Counted from the first letter of the stretch, positions 43,957 through 52,719 are shown. The stretch: 64,000 nt of DNA from AC-56 sp963702195 (GCA_963702195.1 OY969725.1:744001-808000), one strand, 5' to 3'. Made by a program: numbers and translations. The notes: generated by a model from the sequence alone, not told the origin.

Positions 43957-45447
43957 GTGGGAGACTGCCTAGACGCCGTTAGTCAGATCGGAAGCAACTG
44001 TGGCGTTGGTCTATCTCGACCCGCCGTTCAACTCGGGTCGTACGTACGACCTCGTCGACGCCGAGCGAAATGGCGAGGTGTCCGACGGACGGACGGAGGC
44101 GTTCGAGGACCAATGGCGTTGGACGAGCGACACCGAGCGCGACCTCGCCGAGCTGCCGTCCCTGGTGCCCCACTCGCTGGCAGATCTCGTTGAGTCACTA
44201 GTGCGCGCCCTGGGCCGCCGCAATCTCGCCGCGTACTTGGTCGGAATGGCGCCCCGTCTCTTCGAGCTTCACCGGGTCCTGGACGATCGGGGGTCGCTCT
44301 ACCTCCACTGCGACTCGACGGCGAGCCACTATCTGCGGATCGTGCTCGACGAGATATTTGGCCCGGCCCAGTTTCGAAACGAAATCGTCTGGCGTCGGAC
44401 CCACGCGCACAGCAGTTCACGTCGCTACGGACCTGTCCACGACGTTTTGCTCTTCTTTTCGAAGACGCAGCGCTATCGCTGGAACACGGTGTACACCGCG
44501 TATCCGAGCCGCTACCTCGAGCAGTACTAGACACACGAGGACGAGCACGGCAGCTACCAGCTGATCACCTGACGGCCCCAGGAGATCGAACCGGGACGAA
44601 GGCCCACTACGAATGGCGCGGGCTACTACCCCCGCCGGGTCGGCATTGGGCTTGGAAGAACGAGCAGATGGAGGCGTTCGAGCACGACGGTCGCCTGTCG
44701 TACTCGGCGAATGGGACTCCGCGTCTAAAGCGGTACGCCGACGAAGCGCCAGGCGTTCAGATTCAGGATGTCTGGACCGACATCAACCGGCTCGACGCCC
44801 ACTCAGACGAGCGCGTCGGATTTGAAACGCAGAAGCCCCTTGCACTCATGGACAGAATCATTCAGGCGAGCAGCGATCCCGGCGACGTAGTCCTGGATCC
44901 ATTCGTCGGAAGCGGCTCCACGGTCGTCGCTGCGGAGCGGGCAGGGCGGAGTTGGATTGGGATTGATGCATCACTCCTAGCCGGATCGCTGTCGTTGGCG
45001 CGTGTGCGACAGGAGGTGAATTTGCGAAAGGTGCGGTTGGGGGGATTCCCGGCGGATCGCGATGAAGCCGTCCGGCTGCGGAAGCGCGAGCCCTTGGCCT
45101 TTGGCCTATGGGCAACCAGCATGCTCGCGACCTTGGCCCAGCGCGGTGACAGGAGTCCCTCGCTCGTTACAGGGACCGGACGGCTGCGGATAAAGCGCCG
45201 GCTTGTCCAGCTCTTGAGCTGGGCGCCTACACGAGCCGCCGCGCGTGCAGACACGGCGATGAGTCGCGGCCGACTGTCGAAGGCCGGCTTTGTCGTCGTC
45301 GCTGATCGACACGGAAGTGCGCTCGCGGAGCATCTGGGCCAGCGGCTTGAAATGCCGATACAGACGGTGCCGGTCGAAACGCTTGTGACCCCCGAAACCC
45401 GGCGGCACGGCATCGCCAATCAGGTTCTTTCGCTCACGCCGGGATGA
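43957..45447 (+). pseudogene. Beta-class DNA amino-methyltransferase (m6A or m4C), interrupted
   Basis: Motif order is that of beta-class enzymes: the catalytic motif IV LVYLDPPFNSGRTY comes near the N-terminus (44,020) and the S-adenosylmethionine motif I VVLDPFVGSGSTVVAAERAG near 44,900. The N-terminus (GTG 43957, MGDCLDAVSQIGSN) is one base out of frame at about 43,997. TAG at 44528 replaces a sense codon after RYLEQY, and a missing base near 44,570 shifts LTAPGDRTGTKAHYEWRG out of frame. After that it is intact to 45447, including a C-terminal extension of about 150 residues. It overlaps the C5 methyltransferase by four bases. As sequenced it cannot give a full enzyme. Confidence 0.8.
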
Positions 45448-46661
45448 AGGTCTATGACCATGTCTCGGGCCGGCTGAGCGAACTCGACAGGGAGGTGGTT
45501 CGTCATGTCCCGCCTGGGGGGAACTGGCGAAACCTTCCGCCCGATTTCAATTCTCGTCGGATAGATCAGATCCGACGTTCTGCAGCTGCAGGCGAGGGGA
45601 GCCGCAGCACCTATTACGGCCGACTCCGGGCAGACCGACCGGCCTACACGATTTCAACCTATTTCAATCGTCCCGGCAACGGATGCTTCATCCACCCCGA
45701 AGCGCCACGGCTGATCTCTGTTCGGGAGGCGGCGCGACTCCAGACGTTCCCCGATTCCTACCGGTTTGCAGGACAGGGCCGCGCCCGCTTTGTCCAGGTT
45801 GGCAACGCGGTCCCACCTTTGCTTGCGTATCACCTCGCCCGCGTGATTCCGGAGGGCAGGTTCGCGGACCTCTTCGCCGGGGCAGGGGGGCTGTCGCTGG
45901 GCTTTGAATGGGCAGGGCATGAACTTGTCGCGGCTGTCGATAACGACGCCGCTGCCGTAAAGACGCTTCTGCGAAACGGCGTGTCGCCGAATCGAGTCCA
46001 TGCCCTCGACCTGTCCAGCGATGATGCGATCACGCGGGTCGTTGAGGCCCTGACCAATGAGTCGCGCGAACTTGACCTGCTCATCGGCGGTCCGCCCTGC
46101 CAGGGATTCTCCACCGCGGGCAAGAATCTCGAAACCGACCCGAGAAACCGCCTCGTCCATGCATTCCTCCGCGTAGTGGAAGCGGTCCGACCGAGACGAG
46201 TCATCATCGAGAACGTCCCTGCCTTGATGTTCCGCCGCCGTAAGCCAGTGCTCCAGGCGATCCTCTCGAGCCTCACTGAACTCGGATACCTCACCAGCAC
46301 CGCGGTTCTTCATGCCGAGGCGTACGGGGTGCCGCAGCTTCGCCGGCGTCTCTTCATCTCTGGGACGCTTGGGGGGGAGGTGATCTGGCCGACCCCATCC
46401 TCCGAGATCCTCGACCCCGCGCAGCGGTCACTTCAGCCGGGTTCCTTAGACGGACTGGCCGGCGCTCAGGCGCGAACAGTCGCTGATGCGATCGGAGATC
46501 TGCCCGCCGAAACCGCGGGTGATCCTGACACTTCGCTCCCGTACGGGTCCTCGCCTCGGACGCGCCTTCAGGAGTGGGCGCGCGATGTGATACCCATCGA
46601 CCGACTCGTTCCTATCGTGTCGCCGGCCGCTGCGCTAGATGAGCTACCCCTTGCTGCGTAA
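45444..46661 (+). CDS. Circularly permuted DNA cytosine-C5 methyltransferase
   Basis: A 405-residue intact protein with all C5-methyltransferase motifs in permuted order. The normally C-terminal parts come first: YDHVSGRLSELDREV and GGNWRNLP (residues 4-32), motif IX RPAYTISTYFNRPG (65-78), motif X REAARLQTFPDSYRF and QVGNAVPPLLAYHLA (94-132). The normally N-terminal part follows: motif I FADLFAGAGGLSLGFEWAG (140-158), motif IV GGPPCQGFS with the catalytic Cys219 (215-223), VI IIENVPALM (254-262), VIII PQLRRRLFI (297-305), and a C-terminal stretch AIGDLP that normally precedes the target-recognition region. The ATG overlaps the stop of the upstream methyltransferase. M.BssHII is a known permuted precedent. 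Confidence 0.93.
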   Translation: MKVYDHVSGRLSELDREVVRHVPPGGNWRNLPPDFNSRRIDQIRRSAAAGEGSRSTYYGRLRADRPAYTISTYFNRPGNGCFIHPEAPRLISVREAARLQTFPDSYRFAGQGRARFVQVGNAVPPLLAYHLARVIPEGRFADLFAGAGGLSLGFEWAGHELVAAVDNDAAAVKTLLRNGVSPNRVHALDLSSDDAITRVVEALTNESRELDLLIGGPPCQGFSTAGKNLETDPRNRLVHAFLRVVEAVRPRRVIIENVPALMFRRRKPVLQAILSSLTELGYLTSTAVLHAEAYGVPQLRRRLFISGTLGGEVIWPTPSSEILDPAQRSLQPGSLDGLAGAQARTVADAIGDLPAETAGDPDTSLPYGSSPRTRLQEWARDVIPIDRLVPIVSPAAALDELPLAA

Positions 46662-46664
46662 CCC

Positions 46665-47960
46665 GTGATCCCTCCTGACCGGCAAGACGTCCTTGAGGTC
46701 GGCCTCGCCGTTCTGGATGACTTCCGGAAGCGGACAGGCGCGAGAGGTCGATTCATCGCGCTTTACCTCGGCTTGCGACGAATGGGGGACGGGGTCGCGG
46801 CGCTGGGGAGTGGCCAGGCAACTCCGGCATCCGAGATCGAAGAGTTCATGGACAGACTTCTGTTGAAAAGGCATCGGCCCGAGCCGTTCGTCGTTTTGAC
46901 CGCTCCGTTCGGCGGGAGCACGTCTCCAACCGCCCCGTACAGCACCCGCAGCGGAGAAATGGCGCCGGGTCATGCCTATCCGACTAACACCTGGCGGAAC
47001 AACTTCGGCATCCAAAAGGGGATCGGTTGTCCTGCCGAGCCGGAGGTGATCAGGAGAAACCTCGACGACCCGGCTGTTCGACTCGCCTGTCCGCACATGA
47101 CCGCGGATCCGGAAGGTGGATACGCATGCGCGATCGAAAACGCGTCGTACCGGGGCGAGGAGCACTCGATCTGGCTGCGGAAGACCCCGGACGGGTCGCA
47201 GGTCGTCGATCTCGACAACCCACGCACCTACGAGCAATACCTCCGACCGGGCGAAGAAGTGATTCCGATCTTCCCCTTGATCGCGGTTCTCTACTGCGGA
47301 GCCGCCCCCGGTGCTTATCCAGACCGCGCAACGGTTGGGATTCCGGAGTTCGCTGCAGACTTCGCCTTCACGAAGCAGCAGGTCGAGGCGCTGTTCGATT
47401 GCGATCCCATGAGTACGCCGAACGCTGGACTTATTCGCGCGGTGCAGCAGCACCTAGTGATTGGGCGCCCCACTCCCGAGACTCCGGAAGCGCCTGAGGT
47501 CGAGGCGCCGCCTATTCCCGAACCGCCCGATCAGCAACCCGCCGGCCCGCTGCCTGAGCTGATGGAGCCGGCGCTCCGCAACTCCGGTGTCGAGGCGGAG
47601 CTCGATGTGGCGGAAGACCTGGCGAGGCACGGATGGAAAGTGTCGTATCGCGGGCACCAGACCGGCGTCGGGTATGACCTCGAAGCCGAGCATGAGAGCG
47701 GGTCGCGGCTTTGTGTGGAGGTGAAATCGAGCGTCGCGTTCACGACGCCGGAACTCAGCGAATCGGAATGGAAGGCGGCTCAGAAGCACGGCGACGACTT
47801 TGTCTTAGCGGTCGTGGACTTCCTCGGTAGTCCACAGCAGGCGCTGTGGTACGTGCGTAATCCTGCGGCCACGGCGACCCCGGTTCAGCGGGAAACGACG
47901 ATCTATCGCCTCCCGCGCGCTGAACTGCAAGACGTACGCACCGACGCGGAATTCCTCTAA
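46665..47960 (+). CDS. Putative restriction endonuclease with NOV_C-like C-terminal domain
   Basis: A 431-residue protein; GTG three bases after the C5 methyltransferase stop. Residues 1-260 are unrecognised, with YSTRSGEMAPGHAYPTNTWR and several Cys/His (GCPAEP, LACPHM, YACAIE) that may bind metal. A proline-rich linker (about 270-300: ETPEAPEVEAPPIPEPPDQQ) leads to a C-terminal NOV_C/DUF3883-type nuclease-like domain: ELDVAEDLARHGWKVSYRG, GVGYDLEAEHESGSRLCVEV, KSS, with Asp, Glu and Lys in PD-(D/E)XK spacing. Its position directly after two methyltransferases makes it the likely cognate nuclease. Recognition site unknown. Confidence 0.7.
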   Translation: MIPPDRQDVLEVGLAVLDDFRKRTGARGRFIALYLGLRRMGDGVAALGSGQATPASEIEEFMDRLLLKRHRPEPFVVLTAPFGGSTSPTAPYSTRSGEMAPGHAYPTNTWRNNFGIQKGIGCPAEPEVIRRNLDDPAVRLACPHMTADPEGGYACAIENASYRGEEHSIWLRKTPDGSQVVDLDNPRTYEQYLRPGEEVIPIFPLIAVLYCGAAPGAYPDRATVGIPEFAADFAFTKQQVEALFDCDPMSTPNAGLIRAVQQHLVIGRPTPETPEAPEVEAPPIPEPPDQQPAGPLPELMEPALRNSGVEAELDVAEDLARHGWKVSYRGHQTGVGYDLEAEHESGSRLCVEVKSSVAFTTPELSESEWKAAQKHGDDFVLAVVDFLGSPQQALWYVRNPAATATPVQRETTIYRLPRAELQDVRTDAEFL

Positions 47961-48178
47961 AGCGGTTTGAGTCCAGCCTGCAAATCCCGGATTCCCGGGC
48001 CGGCGGTCGTCGGGCTTTGCGTCAGCGAATCGCGCGCGTGACCCGCTCTTTGTGCCAATAGGCGCCCGTATGTGACAGGGCGAGAACTCGATCGTCCGCC
48101 CGAGCGACTCCCTCGGGCTCGACGATGAGACGCGAGGATTCCTTCTCGAGGGCAACGCGCGGCTGGTCTTCGGCCTCA

Positions 48179-49288
48179 ATGGCGACCGCCCGCGCCTCAA
48201 TAGCGGCCAGAACCCCGATAGAACTCCAACATCGCCACGGACGCCAGACGATCGTCGACGCCGGGGGACGCGATCTACGCGTGTCCAACCCCGACCGCGT
48301 GATCTTCCCGAAGACCAAGGGCTCCAAAGAGGTCACCAAGCTCGACGTCGTCAACTACTACCTCGCGGTCGACGACGGCATCATGCGCGCGCTCGAGCGG
48401 CGGCCCACCACGCTGGAGCGCTGGCCGAAGGGCGTCCACGAAGGCATCGTCCTCTCGACCCGCGAGAAGGGTGGGGGCGACGCCTTCTTTCAGAAGCGGA
48501 TCCCGCGAGGGGCTCCGGATTACGTCGAGACCGCGCGGATCCAGTTCCCGTCCGGGCGCCACGCGGATGAGATCTGCCCCACGGAGGTGGCCGTCGTCGG
48601 GTGGGCCGCCCAGATGGGCACGATCACGTTTCATCCCTGGCCGGTCAGAAGCGACGACGTCGACCATCCGGACGAGCTGCGCATCGACCTGGACCCGCAG
48701 CCGGGCACGGACTACGCCGACGCCGTGCGCGTCGCGGGCGAGGCGCGCGCGCTGCTGGAGGAGCTCGGCTACGCCGGCTTCCCGAAGACCTCGGGAGGCC
48801 GAGGCATCCACATCTACGTCCGGATCGAGCCGCGCTGGAGCTTCACCGACATGCGCCACGCGGCGATCGCGCTGGGGCGTGAGCTCGAGCGGCGTCTGCC
48901 GGGCGAGGTGACCACGAAGTGGTGGAAGGAGGAGCGCGGCGAGCGCATCTTCGTCGACTACAACCAGAACGCGCGCGATCGGACCATCGCCTCCGCCTAC
49001 AGCGTGCGGCCGAAGCCGGGGGCGCCGGTCTCCGCGCCGGTAACGTGGGAGGAGCTCCCCGACGTCGTGCCGGAGGACTTCACCGTCGCGACGATGCCGG
49101 CGCGCTTCGCCGAGGTCGGCGATCGCCACGCCGCGATCAACGACACAGCCCACTCACTCCAGCCTCTGCTGGACATGTACGAGGCAGATGAGGAGGGCGA
49201 CATGCCCTACCCGCCCGACTATCCCAAGATGCCGGGAGAGCCGAAGCGCGTTCAGCCCTCGCGCGATACCGACCGCAAGCGCGACTGA
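48179..49288 (+). CDS. LigD-type primase-polymerase domain protein
   Basis: About 369 residues matching the polymerase (PolDom) part of bacterial NHEJ ligase LigD, without ligase or phosphoesterase domains. It starts with DLRVSNPDRVIFPKTKGSKE, and the polymerase motifs are present: metal ligands in LRIDLDPQPGTDY (about 168-180), SGGRGIHIYV (about 205) and the third Asp in RIFVDYNQNARDRTIASAYS (about 257). PolDom proteins add ribonucleotides during end-joining repair. The start is uncertain: ATG 48179 and an earlier ATG 48125 are both in frame and neither has a ribosome site. No Ku gene is in the window. Confidence 0.87.
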   Translation: MATARASIAARTPIELQHRHGRQTIVDAGGRDLRVSNPDRVIFPKTKGSKEVTKLDVVNYYLAVDDGIMRALERRPTTLERWPKGVHEGIVLSTREKGGGDAFFQKRIPRGAPDYVETARIQFPSGRHADEICPTEVAVVGWAAQMGTITFHPWPVRSDDVDHPDELRIDLDPQPGTDYADAVRVAGEARALLEELGYAGFPKTSGGRGIHIYVRIEPRWSFTDMRHAAIALGRELERRLPGEVTTKWWKEERGERIFVDYNQNARDRTIASAYSVRPKPGAPVSAPVTWEELPDVVPEDFTVATMPARFAEVGDRHAAINDTAHSLQPLLDMYEADEEGDMPYPPDYPKMPGEPKRVQPSRDTDRKRD

Positions 49289-49328
49289 CTACAGGCGCCG
49301 CGGCGGATGTTCAGGCGCGCCGCCTGCG

Positions 49329-51677
49329 TCAGAACTGGCCGCAGATCTTCTTGCCGGGATCGATGAGCGCGCCGGCCCGCGACTGGCTCCATTGCGGGTC
49401 CAGGAAGCTTGACTTCAGCGTGGCGGCGGCCCCAGGGTTCTCGACGATCATGCCGAGCTCCTGGAGCCGTGCGGGATAGAGGTTCTCCGAGCCGATGTAG
49501 AAGGCCGAGTCGTCCACCGAGACGAGCTTGGCGTGGTTGGCGAATGGGTTGCCGTTGGTCCACTTGTCCGCCCCCTTGACCGTGCGAACGCCCGCCAGGC
49601 CGACGTCCTTGCAGACCATCTGGCGGGCGTCCTTGTTGGGGTTCTGGGCGGCGACCACCTTGGTCAGCGTCTGGGCGATGTCGGTCAGCTTGTAGCCGTT
49701 GCTGTAGCTGCCGCTATTCGACTTCGCGCCCTCGTCGGAGACCACGATCGTGATCGGAACGCCGGCAGCGACCTGCTTGCCGAGCGCCGCAAACACGCGC
49801 TCGTCCATGAACGCCTCGACGTTGTATACGCACCCCAGCAGGTCCTGCTGGGAGAGGAAGATCGACTTCGTCGCGGTGCCGATCAGCGCCCTCAGCGCCG
49901 TCTCTCCCGGGTTGCGGTACTCGTAGTCGGGGTTGGTGTTGGTGTCGGAGACCTGGCGCTGGGCCGAGTTGCAGGCGCTTCCCTTCACCGGCGGGTCCGG
50001 GATCGGCGGCGAGGGAGGGGTCCCGCCGGGGACGTTGATGCCGTTGCCTAGCCGGCCGACGGTGAGGATCGGCACGTCGCCGGTCGCGGACGGGGTGAGG
50101 GTGGAGGCCTGGGCGACGCAGCCGGTGGTGTTGCTGGTCCTCATCGCGACGTAGGTGGAGCTCCCCTTGTGGTCGCAGATCCACCCCCACAGCACGTTCT
50201 CGAATTTTGTGGCGTCCGCTGCGGCCGGCCCGTCGACGGTCATCGAGACGTCGTCGACGGGGTCGGTGACCTGTAGGTAGTCCCCGGCCCAGTAGTTCAT
50301 CCCGCCGACGATCGCGCTGCGGCCGTCGACGTCGATGACCTTCGAGTGATTCCACGAGGTTGCCACGAACGCCTGCCTGTAGGTCGACATCGCCGCCGCC
50401 TGCACCGGCAGCTTGGTCCCGACGTCGGCGATCAGCCCGTTGAACCACTTGTCGAAGTCCGTGTCGCTGTACTGAGACGGCGGGGTCCCGAGGATGAACC
50501 GCAGGGTCGGGGTGTTGCCGGCCGCAACCGTCTTCTTCAGCCCCGCCACGATCGCGTCTCTGAAGGGGCCGTCGGGCGGCGGCCACAGGCCGGAGAAGTC
50601 GACGCTCTTCTGTGCCCCGGCGATCATCTGCGTGATCCGATCCGTGATCGGCCCAGCGGACGGCGGCAGCGGGCCCTTGCCGCACGTCGTCTTGCCCCAG
50701 CAGTTCGGCGTCTGCAGCAGCCAGGTGGCGGGCAGGGTGTTGCCCTGTGAGATGCCCCAGATCTTGCCCTCGGTGTTCGGGTTTCGGTCGCGCAACGCGG
50801 CGGCGGCCGCGTTGATGTGCGGGGTGCAGCTGGTCCCGTCGCAGCCGGGGGCACCGAACTTCGCTCCGGTCAGGTCGGCGCGGGTGAGGTTGGCGCCGGT
50901 GAGGTCGACCCCGGTCAGATTGGCGTGCCTGAGGTTGGCCCCGCGCAGGTTCGCGCCGGTGAGATTGGCGTTGCCCAGGTCGGAGCGACGGAGGTTGGCC
51001 CCGCGCAGGTCAGCCCCGTGGAAATTGGCGTCACGCAGGTCGGCATTGGCGAGTCGGGCACCCGAGAGGTCGAGGAAACGGCAGCTCGCGCCGGGCCGGA
51101 TCGGGCACCCGTTCACGGTTTCCGGCAGCTTGGCGCGCCCGTCGAAGGTCAGCGAGCTCGACCGTGTGCCTCTGGTGAGCTGGAGCGTCTTACCGTGGCC
51201 TCGCACCCGCTGTGTCGCCTCCGCCGTTGCACGGAGCCTGCCCTCGGCAGCTTTGCCGTTGGGGTCGATGCCGGCCTGGCGGAGGATCGCGGCGCTCTCG
51301 CTGCGCGAGAACTCCAGCACGTGGGTGAACGAGAGCGAGCGGTGCTTGATCTCCACCGGGAGCCGATCCGAGCTGCGCGCCGAGGCGATCCGCCGCCCAT
51401 GGCTCGAAAGCTCGAGCCTTGCCTGTGCACGGAACCGAAGCGGGCCCTTTGCGCCGCGCCGGAATTTCCTGGGGTCGCTCTTCGGGAAGCGGGTCTCCAC
51501 GACGGCGCCGATGCGCCAGCGGTCCTGGCTCTTCCCGACCGGGTAGTAGACGCCCTGGACGTGGTCGATCCGGGGCTTCTGTGGAGCCTGGGAGGCCCCC
51601 GCCGCGGGCGCCAGGGCCAGCGCTCCGACGAGCGCCACGATCGGCATGCAGATACGGGTGGGAGTGGCGAGAGTCAT
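49329..51677 (-). CDS. Secreted pentapeptide-repeat / phospholipase D-like fusion
   Basis: A 782-residue exported protein. Signal peptide at residues 1-29 (ending AAGASQA); a beta domain to about 190; 12-13 pentapeptide repeats at about 206-274 (ANLRGANLRHANLTGVDLTG pattern); then a PLD-type domain with two active-site halves: HSKVIDVDGRSAIVGGMNYW near 445 and HAKLVSVDDSAFYIGSENLY near 730. The spacing H-x-K followed by Asp then Gly/Ser-Asn fits the PLD superfamily, though the first site has Gly-Gly-x-Asn. The open frame continues upstream to 51815, but the signal peptide starts at ATG 51677. The substrate, lipid or nucleic acid, is unknown. Confidence 0.85.
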   Translation of the reverse strand: MTLATPTRICMPIVALVGALALAPAAGASQAPQKPRIDHVQGVYYPVGKSQDRWRIGAVVETRFPKSDPRKFRRGAKGPLRFRAQARLELSSHGRRIASARSSDRLPVEIKHRSLSFTHVLEFSRSESAAILRQAGIDPNGKAAEGRLRATAEATQRVRGHGKTLQLTRGTRSSSLTFDGRAKLPETVNGCPIRPGASCRFLDLSGARLANADLRDANFHGADLRGANLRRSDLGNANLTGANLRGANLRHANLTGVDLTGANLTRADLTGAKFGAPGCDGTSCTPHINAAAAALRDRNPNTEGKIWGISQGNTLPATWLLQTPNCWGKTTCGKGPLPPSAGPITDRITQMIAGAQKSVDFSGLWPPPDGPFRDAIVAGLKKTVAAGNTPTLRFILGTPPSQYSDTDFDKWFNGLIADVGTKLPVQAAAMSTYRQAFVATSWNHSKVIDVDGRSAIVGGMNYWAGDYLQVTDPVDDVSMTVDGPAAADATKFENVLWGWICDHKGSSTYVAMRTSNTTGCVAQASTLTPSATGDVPILTVGRLGNGINVPGGTPPSPPIPDPPVKGSACNSAQRQVSDTNTNPDYEYRNPGETALRALIGTATKSIFLSQQDLLGCVYNVEAFMDERVFAALGKQVAAGVPITIVVSDEGAKSNSGSYSNGYKLTDIAQTLTKVVAAQNPNKDARQMVCKDVGLAGVRTVKGADKWTNGNPFANHAKLVSVDDSAFYIGSENLYPARLQELGMIVENPGAAATLKSSFLDPQWSQSRAGALIDPGKKICGQF

Positions 51678-51735
51678 CCTTGACTGCGGTCCTTCCGTCG
51701 AGTGTACGCTCGATGGCAACGCCGATTTTCTACAC

Positions 51736-52521
51736 CTAAGCCGCCGCGAGCCACTCCTCGAAGCTCGGCCCGGCGAGCTTCGCGCCCGGGTTGGGCAGCG
51801 CGGCGCCCTCCGCATAGGCGTCGGCGTCCGGGTCGCCGGCCGGCACGAGGACCGACTCGCGGACCTCGCGGATCTCGGTCTCCTCGCCGCGGCTGGCCAA
51901 CAGCGTGGCGGCCACGTCGGCGAGGCGCTCCGCCCGCGGGCCGGCGACCTCGGTGATCTTGCCGTTACCTGCCTCGGGCTCCTCGGCCGCGTCGGCGAGG
52001 GTCTCGGCGACGACGCGGGCGGCCACGAGCTGCGTTTGCATCTCGGGCACGTTGGCGACGCCGTCGGAGACCGTCCACCCGACCAGCGGCTCGACGAACT
52101 CGTGGAACTGGGCCGCGCGGACGATCCGCACCGGGAGCGGGCCGTCGAGCAGAGCCTGCTCCTGCGCCATCTTGGCCGCGTTGTAGCCGCCTTCGAACTT
52201 GTCGATGCCGATGATCGACACGACGACGATCCGCTTCGCGCCGGCCGCGGCTCCGGCTCGCTGGATGTTCCGCGCCGAGGTGGTGAAGAACTCGGTTGCC
52301 GATTCCTGGTCGGGCGAGGGGCCCGTGGCCGTGTCGACGATGGCCTCGACCCCGGCGAGCGCCTCCTCGAGGCCCTCGCCGCTGATCACGTCGACACCCA
52401 CAGAGCGCGAGATCGGCACCACGTCGTGTCCGCGCTCGGTGAGGATCTCGACGAGGGGCGAGCCGACCCGGCCGGTGGCTCCGGTGACGGCGATCTTCTG
52501 GGTTGTGGCTTCGCTGGGCAT
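51736..52521 (-). CDS. NmrA-like NAD(P)-binding protein (atypical SDR)
   Basis: A 261-residue protein with the dinucleotide motif IAVTGATGRVGSPLVEIL near the N-terminus (T-G-A-T-G-x-x-G), then AIVDTATGPSPDQ and RIVVVSIIGIDKFEGGYNAA, with a Tyr-Asn-x-x-Lys in place of the classical Tyr-x-x-x-Lys. This is the NmrA/NAD(P)H-binding atypical SDR group, often redox sensors or small reductases. ATG 52521 has AGGAGG five bases upstream, clearly better than the earlier open frame at 52545. Confidence 0.86.
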   Translation of the reverse strand: MPSEATTQKIAVTGATGRVGSPLVEILTERGHDVVPISRSVGVDVISGEGLEEALAGVEAIVDTATGPSPDQESATEFFTTSARNIQRAGAAAGAKRIVVVSIIGIDKFEGGYNAAKMAQEQALLDGPLPVRIVRAAQFHEFVEPLVGWTVSDGVANVPEMQTQLVAARVVAETLADAAEEPEAGNGKITEVAGPRAERLADVAATLLASRGEETEIREVRESVLVPAGDPDADAYAEGAALPNPGAKLAGPSFEEWLAAA

Positions 52522-52611
52522 CGTTCCTCCTTTTCGGTGGTTCACCTATAGGACGAACGGAAACCGTTGAGATCGACAGCCAACCGGTTCGATCGCTGAC
52601 TAGCGGGAGTC

Positions 52612-52627
52612 GCGCGTCGCGACGCGC
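52612..52627. repeat. Perfect 16-base palindrome
   Basis: GCGCGTCGCGACGCGC is self-complementary. It lies in the gap between the MFS gene (ending 52720 on the minus strand) and the NmrA-like gene; it may help termination, or be a chance product of GC-rich sequence. The rest of the roughly 200-base gap shows nothing else. Confidence 0.35.
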
Positions 52628-52719
52628 CCCGCGGGCGCCGGCTCGACGCGAGTCGTCGCAGCCACCTGATCGCCTCGCGCTCTCGTGTGCTCATGCCTGG
52701 AGCGCCTCGTGTGGGGCCC

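Noticed and set aside
44528..44530. TAG read as pyrrolysine or programmed readthrough
   Set aside because: A missing base follows within 45 bases and many neighbours have similar damage, so simple mutation or sequencing error explains it.
23465..48178. Integration sites or mobile-element ends bounding the island
   Set aside because: I compared the two border regions and saw no tRNA gene, integrase, transposase or convincing direct repeat.
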